DNA of 44,853 bases from contig NZ_AZDT01000046.1 of the NCBI RefSeq assembly GCF_001434785.1, forward strand, positions 17,638-62,490, in the 5' to 3' direction. The notes below the pieces were generated by a model. It made no database searches. It was not told the origin of the DNA and saw only the letters and a list, made by a program, of their open reading frames with translations. A program made the position numbers and the translations under genes. The stretch comes from Levilactobacillus namurensis DSM 19117 (lineage in GTDB: Bacteria; Bacillota; Bacilli; Lactobacillales; Lactobacillaceae). Shown piece after piece: positions 13,325 to 21,881 of this stretch; position 1 is the stretch's first letter; the number at the start of each line of letters is the position of its first letter.

Positions 13325-16150
13325 ATGATGACGACACACAATGCACGTACACTAAAAAGTAAGCGTTACCAATGGCTACTCTTAAGCTCGACGGCCCTCT
13401 CACTGGCCTTTTTATCAGCGACCAGTACCAGCGCCCAGGCGGACACGACGACTGAGGCGGCGGACCAGCAGAGTCAAGCGACGACCGCTTCTGTGACCCC
13501 ATCCAAGACGGTCACGTTAACTTCGACGACAAAAGTGGAAACCACTGACCCGGATACTCCCGCGCCTACTACCGAAACTGACGACACCACCGAACCAACT
13601 GACCCAGACACCAATACGGAAACCAAAGACACCGCCAAGCCAACCGATCCAGACACCACTACGGAAACTGAAGACACTAACGAGCCAACGGATCCAGATA
13701 CCACTACAGAAACCGAAGATACTACGCAACCAACCGATCCAAATACAACGACAGAAACTGACGACACCACCGAACCAGCCGATCCAGACACCACCACGGA
13801 AACTGAAAATTCCGATGTAGCCACTGATGCGGACGACTCCAACACAACGACTGCACCCGAGGACCTAACCGACGACCTTTCAGATCAAAACCAAACGGAT
13901 GGGACGGACGACAACCAACTCAACAATTCCATCGCACCGACAGCTTTCAGTACGCCCGCACCGACCGCGTTAACCACGGACGCCACGGAAACTATCAATG
14001 ACTGGATGCCGAATACGTACCTGCAGAACGATGTTTTAAAAGCGCTTAAAAAGCTGACAAACACCGGCAAAACCTGGTCTAGTGTCAACGACATCACCAA
14101 GGAAGACATGGCCCTTCTGGACAGATTATTCTTATCCGAATCCTATATTGATGGTGAAACCGACTATGCCCTAGATGGCCTGGAATATGCCACGAACTTA
14201 ACCACCCTATGGCTCAATAACGGGCTAAATTCGCCCTCAGGTATGTACTTTGGTGATGTCCGTGACCTCACACCACTATCTGGATTAACCAAACTAACCG
14301 AACTAAACATCCAAAACAACAGCATTAGTGACCTCACGCCGCTGGCCAACTTGACTAACCTGACTAAACTTTCAGCCTCTTTTAACCATATTTCTGATTT
14401 CCGGCCTCTCCAAGGTCTAACTAACTTGAAAGACATCACCTACGGAAACCAATTTATCATTAAAGACACCCCCATTTACGTTAACCGAGCGGATAAGACG
14501 GCTAATCTTCCTAGTACCATCTACTTAATTGATGGCACTAAGGTTACCCTAGAGCCTAACAATGGGGTGGCTCAACCCATTCATTTCAATTCATCCACTT
14601 TCCACTACAAGTACAGTTGGCACTTCTTGGCCTCAAAGACTAAAGATGACGTGACGCAAGATGGTAACGGGGGCCTAAACTTCACCAATATTCAAGAACA
14701 AGCACCTGGCATTACCGGCGAATATAACGGCACAACGGTAGTTCCCGTCAAAGACAGCTACTATCTCACTGGCTCCTACACGATGCAGGGAATCGTTCAA
14801 TTTGGCCTGGTTCAACCTTACGTCCTCTACGACTCAACAGTGACCGTTCACTACCAGGACACCCAGGGCAACACCATCGCCGATGACCAAGTTCTTTACG
14901 GTGATGTGGGCGGTGACTACACCACCCAGAAACAGGACATCGACGGCTACACGTTCCAAGAAATCCAAGGAAACGCTACAGGTCAATTTACGGATAAGGA
15001 CCAAGAAGTGACCTACATCTACGCCCAAGATCCCGCGGAACAGGGTACCGTGACCGTCCACTACGTCGATGACCAGGGCAACACCATCGCTCCAGATGAA
15101 GTTCTCACCCAAGACGTGGGTAGCGACTACACCACCGAACAAAAGGAGATCGACGGCTACACCTTCAAGGACGTCACTGGGAACCCCACCGGGACCGTGA
15201 CCGCAGAAGCGCAAGAAGTCACCTACGTTTACACCCAAGATCCCGCGGAACAAGGTACCGTGACCGTCCACTACGTTGATGACCAGGGCAACACCATCGC
15301 TCCAGATGAGGTTCTTACCCAAGACGTGGGTAGTGATTACACCACTGAACAAAAGGCTATCGACGGCTACACCTTTAAGGAAGTTAACGGTAATCCTACC
15401 GGGACCGTTACCACAGAAGCGCAAGAAGTCACCTACGTTTACACGGCCGACAAAGCCGCACAAGGGACCATCACCGTCCACTACGTTGATGAGAACGGAA
15501 CAGCTATTGCGGAACCGACGACCATGACCGGTGACGAGGGCAGTGACTACACCACGACGCCGCGGACCATCGACGGCTACACGCTGGTCAAAACTCCGGA
15601 CAACGCCTCCGGTAAATACACTGCCGGGAACCTCGACATCACCTACGTTTACCAAGCCGTGAACACTGGCGGCGGTAACGGTGGCGGTGATAACGGCGGT
15701 GGCGACAATGGTGGCAACGGTGGCGGCGACATCGACACTGGCGGAGGTGACAACGGCGGTGGTGATATCGACACTGGCGACGGCAACAATGGCGGTGGCG
15801 ATATCGATACCGGGGAAAACGGCAATACCGTTGACCCTGAGATTCCGACAACACCAACCAAGCCAACTAAGCCAACTACTCCTGGCCAATCTGGTAACAC
15901 GAGCGCCGGCGACTTGGTAAGTTCCGGGAACGCTGCAACGGGCTTACGGGCACCTCAGACGGGGACTACCAGCACCCCAACGGCCCTGACAACTGGCCAA
16001 GCAGCCGCAACTGCCACTCCTAACCAGACGGCGCAAGCTACCCTGCCACAGACTAACGAACAAAAATCAACTACCAGTCTCATCGGTTGGCTGGCCGCCA
16101 TCGCCATTGGTGGCCTAGGCTTCCTGCGGTTCAAGCGGCGGGAACACTAA
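13325..16150 (+). CDS. LPxTG cell-wall adhesin with leucine-rich repeats and four MucBP repeats
   Basis: The product has about 941 residues. Order of parts: signal peptide (LLLSSTALSLAFLSATSTSAQA); an acidic Thr/Pro/Asp stalk with five 15-residue units of the TETEDTTEPTDPDTT type; a Trp-containing cap (NDWMPNTYLQNDVLKALKKL); about three internalin-like leucine-rich repeats such as LTPLSGLTKLTELNIQNN; a beta domain; four MucBP-type repeats of exactly 70 residues (VTVHYVDDQGNTIAPDEVL); a Gly/Asn/Asp-rich spacer; then LPQTN, a hydrophobic stretch and RFKRREH, the sortase signal. It should be covalently wall-anchored and bind mucus or glycans. The ATG at 13325 has AAGGGA seven bases upstream; the open frame continues to a GTG at 13274. 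It stands alone with its own terminator. Confidence 0.92.
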   Translation: MMTTHNARTLKSKRYQWLLLSSTALSLAFLSATSTSAQADTTTEAADQQSQATTASVTPSKTVTLTSTTKVETTDPDTPAPTTETDDTTEPTDPDTNTETKDTAKPTDPDTTTETEDTNEPTDPDTTTETEDTTQPTDPNTTTETDDTTEPADPDTTTETENSDVATDADDSNTTTAPEDLTDDLSDQNQTDGTDDNQLNNSIAPTAFSTPAPTALTTDATETINDWMPNTYLQNDVLKALKKLTNTGKTWSSVNDITKEDMALLDRLFLSESYIDGETDYALDGLEYATNLTTLWLNNGLNSPSGMYFGDVRDLTPLSGLTKLTELNIQNNSISDLTPLANLTNLTKLSASFNHISDFRPLQGLTNLKDITYGNQFIIKDTPIYVNRADKTANLPSTIYLIDGTKVTLEPNNGVAQPIHFNSSTFHYKYSWHFLASKTKDDVTQDGNGGLNFTNIQEQAPGITGEYNGTTVVPVKDSYYLTGSYTMQGIVQFGLVQPYVLYDSTVTVHYQDTQGNTIADDQVLYGDVGGDYTTQKQDIDGYTFQEIQGNATGQFTDKDQEVTYIYAQDPAEQGTVTVHYVDDQGNTIAPDEVLTQDVGSDYTTEQKEIDGYTFKDVTGNPTGTVTAEAQEVTYVYTQDPAEQGTVTVHYVDDQGNTIAPDEVLTQDVGSDYTTEQKAIDGYTFKEVNGNPTGTVTTEAQEVTYVYTADKAAQGTITVHYVDENGTAIAEPTTMTGDEGSDYTTTPRTIDGYTLVKTPDNASGKYTAGNLDITYVYQAVNTGGGNGGGDNGGGDNGGNGGGDIDTGGGDNGGGDIDTGDGNNGGGDIDTGENGNTVDPEIPTTPTKPTKPTTPGQSGNTSAGDLVSSGNAATGLRAPQTGTTSTPTALTTGQAAATATPNQTAQATLPQTNEQKSTTSLIGWLAAIAIGGLGFLRFKRREH
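13571..13795 (+). repeat. 45-bp tandem repeat coding the acidic Thr/Pro stalk
   Basis: Five direct repeats of 45 bp (starts near 13571, 13616, 13661, 13706, 13751) encode 15-residue units TETxDTxxPTDPDTx. Such in-frame repeats can change copy number by slippage or recombination and so alter stalk length. Confidence 0.8.
14831..15655 (+). repeat. Four 210-bp tandem units coding MucBP repeats
   Basis: Units start near 14831, 15041, 15251 and 15461, spaced exactly 210 bp. The second and third are nearly identical in DNA, while the first and last have diverged. That pattern points to a recent internal duplication of the middle unit. Confidence 0.85.
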
Positions 16151-16292
16151 CCGTTATATAAATGGTGTGAGGCACACAAGGAACGTTCCTGATACCCGAG
16201 TGCACAATCTAGTACCCGTAACTTTATATGAACTAAGGCACCCCATGAGGATTCAATGAGTCAGCGAGAATTCCATTTAGAAGAACAACCAT

Positions 16293-16324
16293 AAACCACC
16301 CTGTCGGTTAACAGGGTGGTTTTT
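16293..16324 (+). terminator. Terminator after the LPxTG gene
   Basis: AAACCACCCTGT (16293-16304) pairs with ACAGGGTGGTTT (16311-16322) and runs into T's. It lies about 140 bases after the adhesin stop at 16150. Confidence 0.85.
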
Positions 16325-16385
16325 AATATTAATCTATCTACGTTACACTAATATATGAAGGAATATATTAGGGGGTAATAATAAC

Positions 16386-17252
16386 ATGAAGTTACATGGC
16401 AAAAATGTTGCAACGTTAATGCTGCTTGGCGTAGTTGCGGGGATTGGACTTACTACGGGGACAACGGCAAGTGCCAAGAAAATAACGTCATACACATGGA
16501 ATTATGGAAATACTAAAAATTACAAATGGTCGGCGCCCAAAGATGATGCTGCACCATTGTATTATACGAATACTAAGAAAAACGGTTATATTTGGAATAA
16601 GAAATTCACCAAAAAGTTACATAATATCAAAAATTATCAATACACTTCTTGGTACGTTCATAAATCATTCAAGCGTCACGGGAAAGTTTACTATAAAGTC
16701 ACTGGGAATAAGGTATCTGGCTATGTTTGGCATGGCTATGTAGCTCCGGCAATCGCTAAGGATATTAGTACGTTCAAGTCAGATAGTAGTTATATTAAGT
16801 ATTTAAAGACCGATAAATCCCAAAAGCTGTCACGGGCACTTCTTAAATATTTCCCTGGTGCAAAAGTTAGTTTAGATGTATCTCGCCGTGGAGCTAATCT
16901 GTACAATGGAAAGAGTCTTATGGATTTAAAGGGCTACGAACATGCTATTAACTTAACTGCGCTAAATCATAAGCAAAAATTGGCAAATTTCACCTACAGC
17001 GAAAACATTTATAACATTCTTGAAGATCCGGTAACTAAGACAAATGCAGCTAAGGCTAAGAATGTGTATAAAGTACTGAAAAAGAATGGTTATACAAAAG
17101 GCAAAATTAAAGAATTGATTAATCAAGGGTATAAATTAGGAATATATATGGATGATGGTATGGGGGCTAGCGCTTCGAAGAGCGGTTATCCTTGGAAAAT
17201 TAATACCTTCTTCAAAACAAAGTTCAATTATGCTCTATATCTTGCTAAATAA
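16386..17252 (+). CDS. Secreted Lys/Tyr-rich protein of unknown function
   Basis: The product has 288 residues. A signal peptide (VATLMLLGVVAGIGLTTG, cleavage after TASA) precedes a basic, aromatic-rich domain. Residues 40-120 contain motifs such as KKNGYIWNKKF and YYKVTGNKVSGYVWHGYV, which resemble the short beta-repeat (SLAP/SH3-like) wall-binding units of lactobacilli. The C-terminal half (residues 130-288) is alpha-helical and not recognised; it contains LKKNGYTKGKIKELINQGYKLG. AGGGGGT lies ten bases before the ATG at 16386. The gene is markedly AT-richer than its neighbours, which suggests acquisition by transfer. It is monocistronic between two terminators. A wall-attached accessory protein is likely; no enzyme motif is visible. 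Confidence 0.7.
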   Translation: MKLHGKNVATLMLLGVVAGIGLTTGTTASAKKITSYTWNYGNTKNYKWSAPKDDAAPLYYTNTKKNGYIWNKKFTKKLHNIKNYQYTSWYVHKSFKRHGKVYYKVTGNKVSGYVWHGYVAPAIAKDISTFKSDSSYIKYLKTDKSQKLSRALLKYFPGAKVSLDVSRRGANLYNGKSLMDLKGYEHAINLTALNHKQKLANFTYSENIYNILEDPVTKTNAAKAKNVYKVLKKNGYTKGKIKELINQGYKLGIYMDDGMGASASKSGYPWKINTFFKTKFNYALYLAK

Positions 17253-17345
17253 AAGTAGCCATTACGACTTGCTTAAAGTGAACCTTATATTGGGAACAAG
17301 CTTCTAAACCAATTATTAATTATCTTTTATTAATAATTGGATGTT

Positions 17346-17378
17346 AAAAAGCCACGGATACCTTATCCGTGGCTTTTT
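17346..17378. terminator. Bidirectional terminator
   Basis: GCCACGGATA (17351-17360) pairs with TATCCGTGGC (17364-17373), flanked by A's on the left and T's on the right. It serves both the rightward secreted-protein gene and the leftward deoxyribosyltransferase gene. Confidence 0.9.
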
Positions 17379-17394
17379 TGATATCCTATTTCAT

Positions 17395-17853
17395 TTACCG
17401 AATTGCCCCATGGTATGTGAAGTCCTTGCTGGTGGGGTCTGCCAGGAATTGACGGGTCTGATCGAGGTCTTCTAAGACCGCTACGGCCGACTTCGCTAAC
17501 ATCACGTTGAACGTCTCACCCGTCTTCAGGGTCTCCATGTAGTACGCGATGGGAATCTCGCGCCCGAAGGCCATCCCCGTCTCCCAGATGGTCCCGGTAT
17601 CGTAGTCGTCGACCACGGCTAAGACCAACTTGGCGGTCTTCAGATGCGCCGTGTTATCGGCAAAGACCGCATCCCGGTCGGCATCCGTCGCGTCCGGCGT
17701 CAAGTCGATTCCGTCTAGACGCGGTGAATAGTAGCTGATGCCCATGTCGTTCATCAAGTTCTCTAAAGCACCCAAGCGTTCCGGTTCTCCTGGGGCGAAC
17801 CAGGGACCGGAAAGATAAACTTGGGGGTGTTCTGCGTGTACCCGTACTGTCAA
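17395..17853 (-). CDS. Nucleoside 2-deoxyribosyltransferase
   Basis: This cytoplasmic enzyme of about 152 residues moves 2-deoxyribose between nucleobases in purine and pyrimidine salvage, a trait widespread in lactobacilli. The motif YLSGPWFAPGE near the N-terminus is the substrate loop. DNTAHLKTAKLVLAVVDD followed by YDTGTIWETGMAFG carries the active-site Asp residues and the nucleophilic Glu of the family, and GREIPIAYY follows as usual. The length fits the family (about 150-160). The start is a choice between TTG at 17853, with AAAGAGAG eight bases upstream, and GTG at 17862, directly behind that site. The gene is monocistronic and shares a terminator with the gene facing it. Confidence 0.88.
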   Translation of the reverse strand: MTVRVHAEHPQVYLSGPWFAPGEPERLGALENLMNDMGISYYSPRLDGIDLTPDATDADRDAVFADNTAHLKTAKLVLAVVDDYDTGTIWETGMAFGREIPIAYYMETLKTGETFNVMLAKSAVAVLEDLDQTRQFLADPTSKDFTYHGAIR

Positions 17854-17939
17854 TACAATCACTCTCTTTCGTTAGTTACCGTTGAGTTTACCGGAAATCC
17901 GGTTCCCTGACTAGGGACAATCCGGGATGACCGCCGAAC

Positions 17940-19682
17940 CTACTTGATCACCTGCACGTACTTGGCATTGGCGGTCACGTAACCCCCAGCGACCCGGTAA
18001 CGCAACGTGCTCCCCTGCGTCAGGTCGGTCGGGTGACTGTACGCCCAGCCCACCACTTTGAGGGTCTGACCAGCGGTGTACCGCTGTTCACGCTGGGCGA
18101 AGTCGGCCGTTTGGTACCGGTAGATTGCCCGCCGGACCCGAATCTTTTGGACCGACTGGCGCTTCCCCGCCTGAACCAATTTCTTATTCGCCGTGAGGTA
18201 GGTCCCGTCGGTGAGCACGAACCGGGTGGTCAACCGGTGGTGGACGATCCGCTTCACCTTAACCACCTGACCCTGCCGGAAATGCCGGACCTTTTGGGTC
18301 AAGTTCTTCTGCCGGTAAGCGTTAGCGCCTTGTGGATTGATCACCGTGACCACCGCGTGGCGTCCCTGGTAATAGGTCGGCGTGACGTAGGCCGCCTTAG
18401 CGGTCACGTAACCGGTCAGCCCCCGGGTCTTACTCTGGTGGTTCACATCCCGGACCTGGTACCGCAACGTCCCTTTCGCCGTCCGCGCATAACCCGTGAC
18501 CACGAACATCGGCCGGTCAGAGCGAGCCTTCTTGGCGTACCATTGGCGCCGCGTCTGGGTGGTAAAGTTCTTGGTCCGGTACAGGCCAATCTTGCGGGTG
18601 GCCGTCACGACGGTCCCCTTAGCCGCAACACCATCTCCACCACCAGCGTTGCCATTCCCGTCCGGATTGGGGTCAGGTTCAGGATCCGGGTCAGGTTCCG
18701 GCGCGGGTTCGGGGTTAGGTTCCGGGGTCGGCTCTGGAGTAGGCTCCGGTTCGCCGGGATCTGGTGGAATGATGGGATCCACATCCCCCAAGACGCCGGC
18801 CGCCATGGCCAAAATAAACCCGTCAATCCGGTAGGTCCCCGCGGCATCCTTAGTCAGGTAGTCCGTCATGGGCGCCTCCATCCGTTCCAGCATAAGCTTC
18901 TCCGAACGGGCGGGGTTCCACTGACTCAGGGTCTCTGGCGAATCGTTGGTGACCCCGTATTTGAGCATCAGGGAGTCCTTCATCCCTGGAATGGTATATT
19001 TATCAAACATCTGTTTATCCATAATCATCATGTCCATCGCATCAATAAACTTATCTTCACTCATCCCCTCAGGTTGCGCTAGTTCCCAGAGACGACTTAA
19101 TCGCGGTCGTAAGTTCTGTTGATAATTAGCGACTAGGTCTGCATGGGCGGCTTCCGTCATCCCCTTAACCTGATACTGGGCAATCTGACTCAAGAACCAC
19201 GCGTCTTGGAACGCCTGGAGACCCATTAACTCCTTGATTTCATCCGCGGTCCAGATCATCTCTTCGCTGTCCGCTTCACGCGCAACTAAAAAGTCCACGG
19301 CCCGCTCCCCGGGTTTGAGGACGACGGGGTCTTCCAGAAAGTCCCGCAAACTACTCGGTAACGACTCAAACATTTCCGCCTGATCCGCTGGTAACCCAGC
19401 CGTAATCTGGTCCAGGTAGTCCTGGTCGGCCAGTTGGGCCACCGTTAGCGACTTGGGCGCCTGGGGTACCAGGTAGCTCTTATCCAGCTGACCGTCCCGG
19501 TACAGCAAGGCGTAGGGCATCTCAACCTCACCAATCGGGTAATCCTGGGCCGCCGTCTGGGTGACTTGCGAGCCAGGAGTCGAGGTTAAATTTGTAGTTG
19601 AAGCGGTTACATTTGTGGTCCATAAACTTCCCGCCAAAACGGCGACCCCTAGGGCCACCCAGCGGCTTGCGCGGTGTCGCAT
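17940..19682 (-). CDS. Secreted surface protein with three DUF5776-like C-terminal repeats
   Basis: The product has 580 residues. A signal peptide (ASRWVALGVAVLAGSLW, cleavage after NVTA) is followed by a mostly helical acidic domain (residues 40-310) that I do not recognise, with LPADQAEMFESLPSSL and MSEDKFIDAMDMM. A Pro/Glu/Asp linker of PEPTPEPTPEPNPEP type comes next (about residues 318-350). Three basic beta repeats follow, each ending in a motif such as YVTAKAAYVTP, YLTANKKLV or YVTANAKYVQV; these resemble DUF5776, a C-terminal domain of lactobacillar surface proteins thought to hold them on the wall. There is no LPxTG. The ATG at 19682 has AAGGAGGA seven bases upstream. Monocistronic. 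The N-terminal domain is the unknown part and probably carries the function. Confidence 0.75.
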   Translation of the reverse strand: MRHRASRWVALGVAVLAGSLWTTNVTASTTNLTSTPGSQVTQTAAQDYPIGEVEMPYALLYRDGQLDKSYLVPQAPKSLTVAQLADQDYLDQITAGLPADQAEMFESLPSSLRDFLEDPVVLKPGERAVDFLVAREADSEEMIWTADEIKELMGLQAFQDAWFLSQIAQYQVKGMTEAAHADLVANYQQNLRPRLSRLWELAQPEGMSEDKFIDAMDMMIMDKQMFDKYTIPGMKDSLMLKYGVTNDSPETLSQWNPARSEKLMLERMEAPMTDYLTKDAAGTYRIDGFILAMAAGVLGDVDPIIPPDPGEPEPTPEPTPEPNPEPAPEPDPDPEPDPNPDGNGNAGGGDGVAAKGTVVTATRKIGLYRTKNFTTQTRRQWYAKKARSDRPMFVVTGYARTAKGTLRYQVRDVNHQSKTRGLTGYVTAKAAYVTPTYYQGRHAVVTVINPQGANAYRQKNLTQKVRHFRQGQVVKVKRIVHHRLTTRFVLTDGTYLTANKKLVQAGKRQSVQKIRVRRAIYRYQTADFAQREQRYTAGQTLKVVGWAYSHPTDLTQGSTLRYRVAGGYVTANAKYVQVIK

Positions 19683-19823
19683 AGGTTGTTCCTCCTTCAT
19701 CATCCTTCGGGCGTTTTCCCTTGGAGTATAGCATAGGTTTTAACTAACACCTAAGGCTATGTCTCCCCTTGATCATAAACCATAAAAACCGCTCATTTGT
19801 AAATAGAACCGTTCCTTAAACTA

Positions 19824-19862
19824 AAAGCACACCGGCGCCCCATTCAGGGGGGCCGATGTGCC
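19824..19862 (-). terminator. Terminator of padR
   Basis: On the minus strand a GC-rich stem (GCACATCGGCCCCC with GGGGCGCCGGTGTGC, one mismatch) is followed by TTTT. It starts about ten bases after the padR stop. Confidence 0.75.
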
Positions 19863-19871
19863 AATCTACCA

Positions 19872-20402
19872 TTAATGGCGGTTCAACCACGCTAAGTACT
19901 GGGTCTCGCGTTCAATCGCGTGCTCTAGAATCAAGTAGTGCCCGTAGGCGGCGTCGATGGCGGCCTGGTCCGGGAAGACCGTCGCCATCCGCAAGTGGAG
20001 GTGGTCCAGCTGCGCTTGGTGTAACGTCACCTGCTCGTGAATCATCGCCGGGATCCGGGGGTCATCCGCCGACCGAATAAAGTACAGCTTAAGGATGAAC
20101 TCGTCCTTGGTCGCCGTCAGTTCCGGCGACGGTTCACTGATCCAGGCCTCCAACTTTTGGCGGCCTTTATGCGTTAGCTGGTAAACCTTCTTGGCCAGCT
20201 TTTCACCGGTCACCGCATCTTGATGGGTGATTTCGCCATCGGTCTCCATCCGCTTGAGCATGGGATAGATCTGGCTGTGTTGCGCCTGCCAGAACTCCCC
20301 AATTTCGTGATCAAACGCCTTGGTCAGATCATAGCCCGTCTGGGAGCGCTGGTTCAATAACCCTAAAATAATGTATTGCAGTCGATTTCGCTGGCCGATG
20401 AT
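19872..20402 (-). CDS. padR: Transcriptional regulator PadR of phenolic acid response
   Basis: The protein of about 176 residues has a PadR N-terminal winged helix (LQYIILGLLNQRSQTGYDLT, HSQIYPMLKRMETDGEI, KKVYQLTHKGRQKL) and a C-terminal helical dimerisation domain. PadR represses the phenolic acid decarboxylase gene until hydroxycinnamic acids appear, and the gene lies divergent to padA, as in other lactobacilli. The start is odd. Homology begins right at SIIGQRNRL, where the only codons behind the AAAGGA site (20409-20414) are ATC ATC. The nearest legal start upstream in frame is a TTG at 20498, which would add about 32 residues. I give 20402 as the homology-based end; the true start codon needs proof. 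The frame stays open to 20912, across padA, which is chance. Confidence 0.85.
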   Translation of the reverse strand: MIGQRNRLQYIILGLLNQRSQTGYDLTKAFDHEIGEFWQAQHSQIYPMLKRMETDGEITHQDAVTGEKLAKKVYQLTHKGRQKLEAWISEPSPELTATKDEFILKLYFIRSADDPRIPAMIHEQVTLHQAQLDHLHLRMATVFPDQAAIDAAYGHYLILEHAIERETQYLAWLNRH

Positions 20403-20528
20403 GCTCAGTCCTTTCTGCCCGGTCTGCCGGGGTTTCCTGTCCTTATTGAACCAGTTTTTGAAAAAAAGTTCAAGCTGGGCCTTGACTTCACTGACCAATC
20501 CTCGTATCCTAATCAAGTTATTTAAAAC

Positions 20529-20544
20529 ATGTAAATATTGACAT
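20529..20544. promoter_or_regulatory. PadR operator
   Basis: ATGTAAATATTGACAT fits the published PadR recognition dyad ATGT-N8-ACAT exactly. It lies 30 bases upstream of the padA start, overlaps a TTGACA hexamer (20538-20543), and sits between padR and padA, so one site can control both genes. Confidence 0.82.
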
Positions 20545-20573
20545 AGTGTAAATACAGAAAGGACGCGCAACAC

Positions 20574-21116
20574 ATGACTGAAAAAACCTTTAAAACTCTC
20601 GACGACTTCCTGGGCACCCACTTCATCTACACCTACGACAACGGTTGGGAATACGAATGGTACGCCAAGAACGACCACACCGTGGATTACCGAATTCACG
20701 GTGGGATGGTCGCCGGCCGCTGGGTCACCGACCAAGAAGCCCACATCGTGATGCTGGTTCCCGGCATCTACAAGGTGGCTTGGACGGAACCCACCGGGAC
20801 CGACGTGGCCCTCGACTTTGTCCCGAACGATAAGAAGCTCAACGGGACCATCTTCTTCCCCAAGTGGGTTGAAGACCATCCTGAGATCACGGTGACCTAC
20901 CAAAACGACCACATTGACTTAATGGAAGCTTCTCGCGAAAAGTATGACACCTACCCTAAGTTGGTGGTTCCCGAATTCGCTAAGATCACCTACATTGGCG
21001 ACGCTGGTCAGAACAACGATGACGTGATCAACCAGGCCCCTTACGCGGGGATGACCGACGACATCCGCGCCGGCAAGTTCTACGACGCGAACTACCGGCA
21101 CCCGAACCAGAAATAA
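20574..21116 (+). CDS. padA: Phenolic acid decarboxylase
   Basis: This 180-residue cytoplasmic enzyme decarboxylates p-coumaric, caffeic and ferulic acids without cofactor to 4-vinyl phenols, which detoxifies plant acids. The sequence is strongly conserved: [41 protein letters not shown] [17 protein letters not shown], and [12 protein letters not shown]. The Tyr, Arg and Glu residues that form the active site inside the beta-barrel are present. AAAGGA lies ten bases before the ATG. It is divergent from padR with the PadR operator between them, and no terminator is seen before the Nudix gene 53 bases on, so that gene may be co-transcribed. Confidence 0.97.
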   Translation: MTEKTFKTLDDFLGTHFIYTYDNGWEYEWYAKNDHTVDYRIHGGMVAGRWVTDQEAHIVMLVPGIYKVAWTEPTGTDVALDFVPNDKKLNGTIFFPKWVEDHPEITVTYQNDHIDLMEASREKYDTYPKLVVPEFAKITYIGDAGQNNDDVINQAPYAGMTDDIRAGKFYDANYRHPNQK

Positions 21117-21169
21117 TCTCGCGTTTGCGGTACACTAGGGCTAATCCTCAAGGAAAGTAGGTCGATTCG

Positions 21170-21634
21170 ATGGCAAACTATATCCAAGAAATCCGCGCCC
21201 TAGTGGGGCACAAACCGATTCTGTTAAACGCGAGCGGGGGCATTCTACTCAATGACCAGGGCCAAGTCTTACTCAACCTGCGGACGGACACCCACAACTG
21301 GAGCCTGCCCGGCGGCTACCTGGAGTACGGCGAGACCTTTGACGCCGCCTGCATCCGCGAATATCGAGAAGACAGCGGCATCGACGTAGCGCTGGTGGCC
21401 CCCATCGGACTGTTCGACCAAGGGTTCACCACCTACCCCAACGGCGACCAAGCCCAAGTGATCACGCGCTTATATCTGGTCCGCGCCGTGGGCGGCCAGG
21501 CCCTCCAGCAGGCCACCGACGAGACGCTGGATCTCCAGTACTTCAGCTTCGACGACCTGCCGCCCCTGTTGAACCAGCAGACGGCCGATATGCTCGCCGC
21601 GGCCCAGACCTATTGTCAATCCCATGAACACTAA
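21170..21634 (+). CDS. Nudix hydrolase
   Basis: This 154-residue protein has a Nudix box beginning GGYLEYGETFDAACI and ending REYREDSGI. It matches G-x5-E-x7-REUxEExGU except that the second Glu of the metal-binding EE pair is Asp. Proteins of this size hydrolyse nucleoside diphosphates linked to another group, such as oxidised nucleotides or NDP-sugars; the substrate cannot be read. The N-terminus (ANYIQEIRALVGHKPILLNASGG) is typical of the Firmicutes ADP-ribose/NUDIX group. It lies 53 bases after padA with only a weak ribosome site (AAGGAAAG) and no visible promoter. A 14-bp terminator follows. Confidence 0.88.
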   Translation: MANYIQEIRALVGHKPILLNASGGILLNDQGQVLLNLRTDTHNWSLPGGYLEYGETFDAACIREYREDSGIDVALVAPIGLFDQGFTTYPNGDQAQVITRLYLVRAVGGQALQQATDETLDLQYFSFDDLPPLLNQQTADMLAAAQTYCQSHEH

Positions 21635-21640
21635 AGCCTT

Positions 21641-21676
21641 AGGCGCTCAGAAGTTCCGACTTCTGAGCGCCTTTTG
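21641..21676 (+). terminator. Terminator after padA-Nudix unit
   Basis: AGGCGCTCAGAAGT (21641-21654) pairs perfectly with ACTTCTGAGCGCCT (21659-21672) around a TCCG loop and ends in TTTT. Confidence 0.9.
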
Positions 21677-21881
21677 TAATCTCGCGGGATTTTACCCGCA
21701 ATTCATGGCTTAATTTAGTAAAACGGGTCGTCGCCCTTTCCCGGTTTAGCGTATAATAATGTCAGGTCAGAACACTTGATGGGCCTGTTTTTTTAGCTGG
21801 AAAACCACCCTAGTTCTGCGTGATTTATAACTTGTATGATTAGAGTAGCCATCTAATTTCTTAAAAAGGAGCTTCGTCCCT

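Noticed and set aside
13571-15655. Possible CRISPR array in the repeat-rich stretch
   Set aside because: Repeats are contiguous, in frame and protein-coding, with no unique spacers and no cas genes.
14834-15889. Leftward ORF of 351 codons inside the adhesin gene
   Set aside because: It is the antisense reading of regular MucBP and Gly-rich repeats; codon periodicity belongs to the adhesin.
17890-17920. Short hairpins ACCGG/CCGGT and TCCCTGACTAGGGA as a terminator for the DUF5776-type gene
   Set aside because: Stems are short and no T-run follows on the minus strand.
18033-19082. Rightward ORF of 349 codons opposite the DUF5776-type gene
   Set aside because: Antisense open frame of a GC-rich gene, with no start signal and a low-complexity Arg/Gly product.
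19872-20912. PadR frame read as a 346-residue fusion
   Set aside because: The upstream part is the antisense of padA and crosses the PadR operator; homology begins near 20402.
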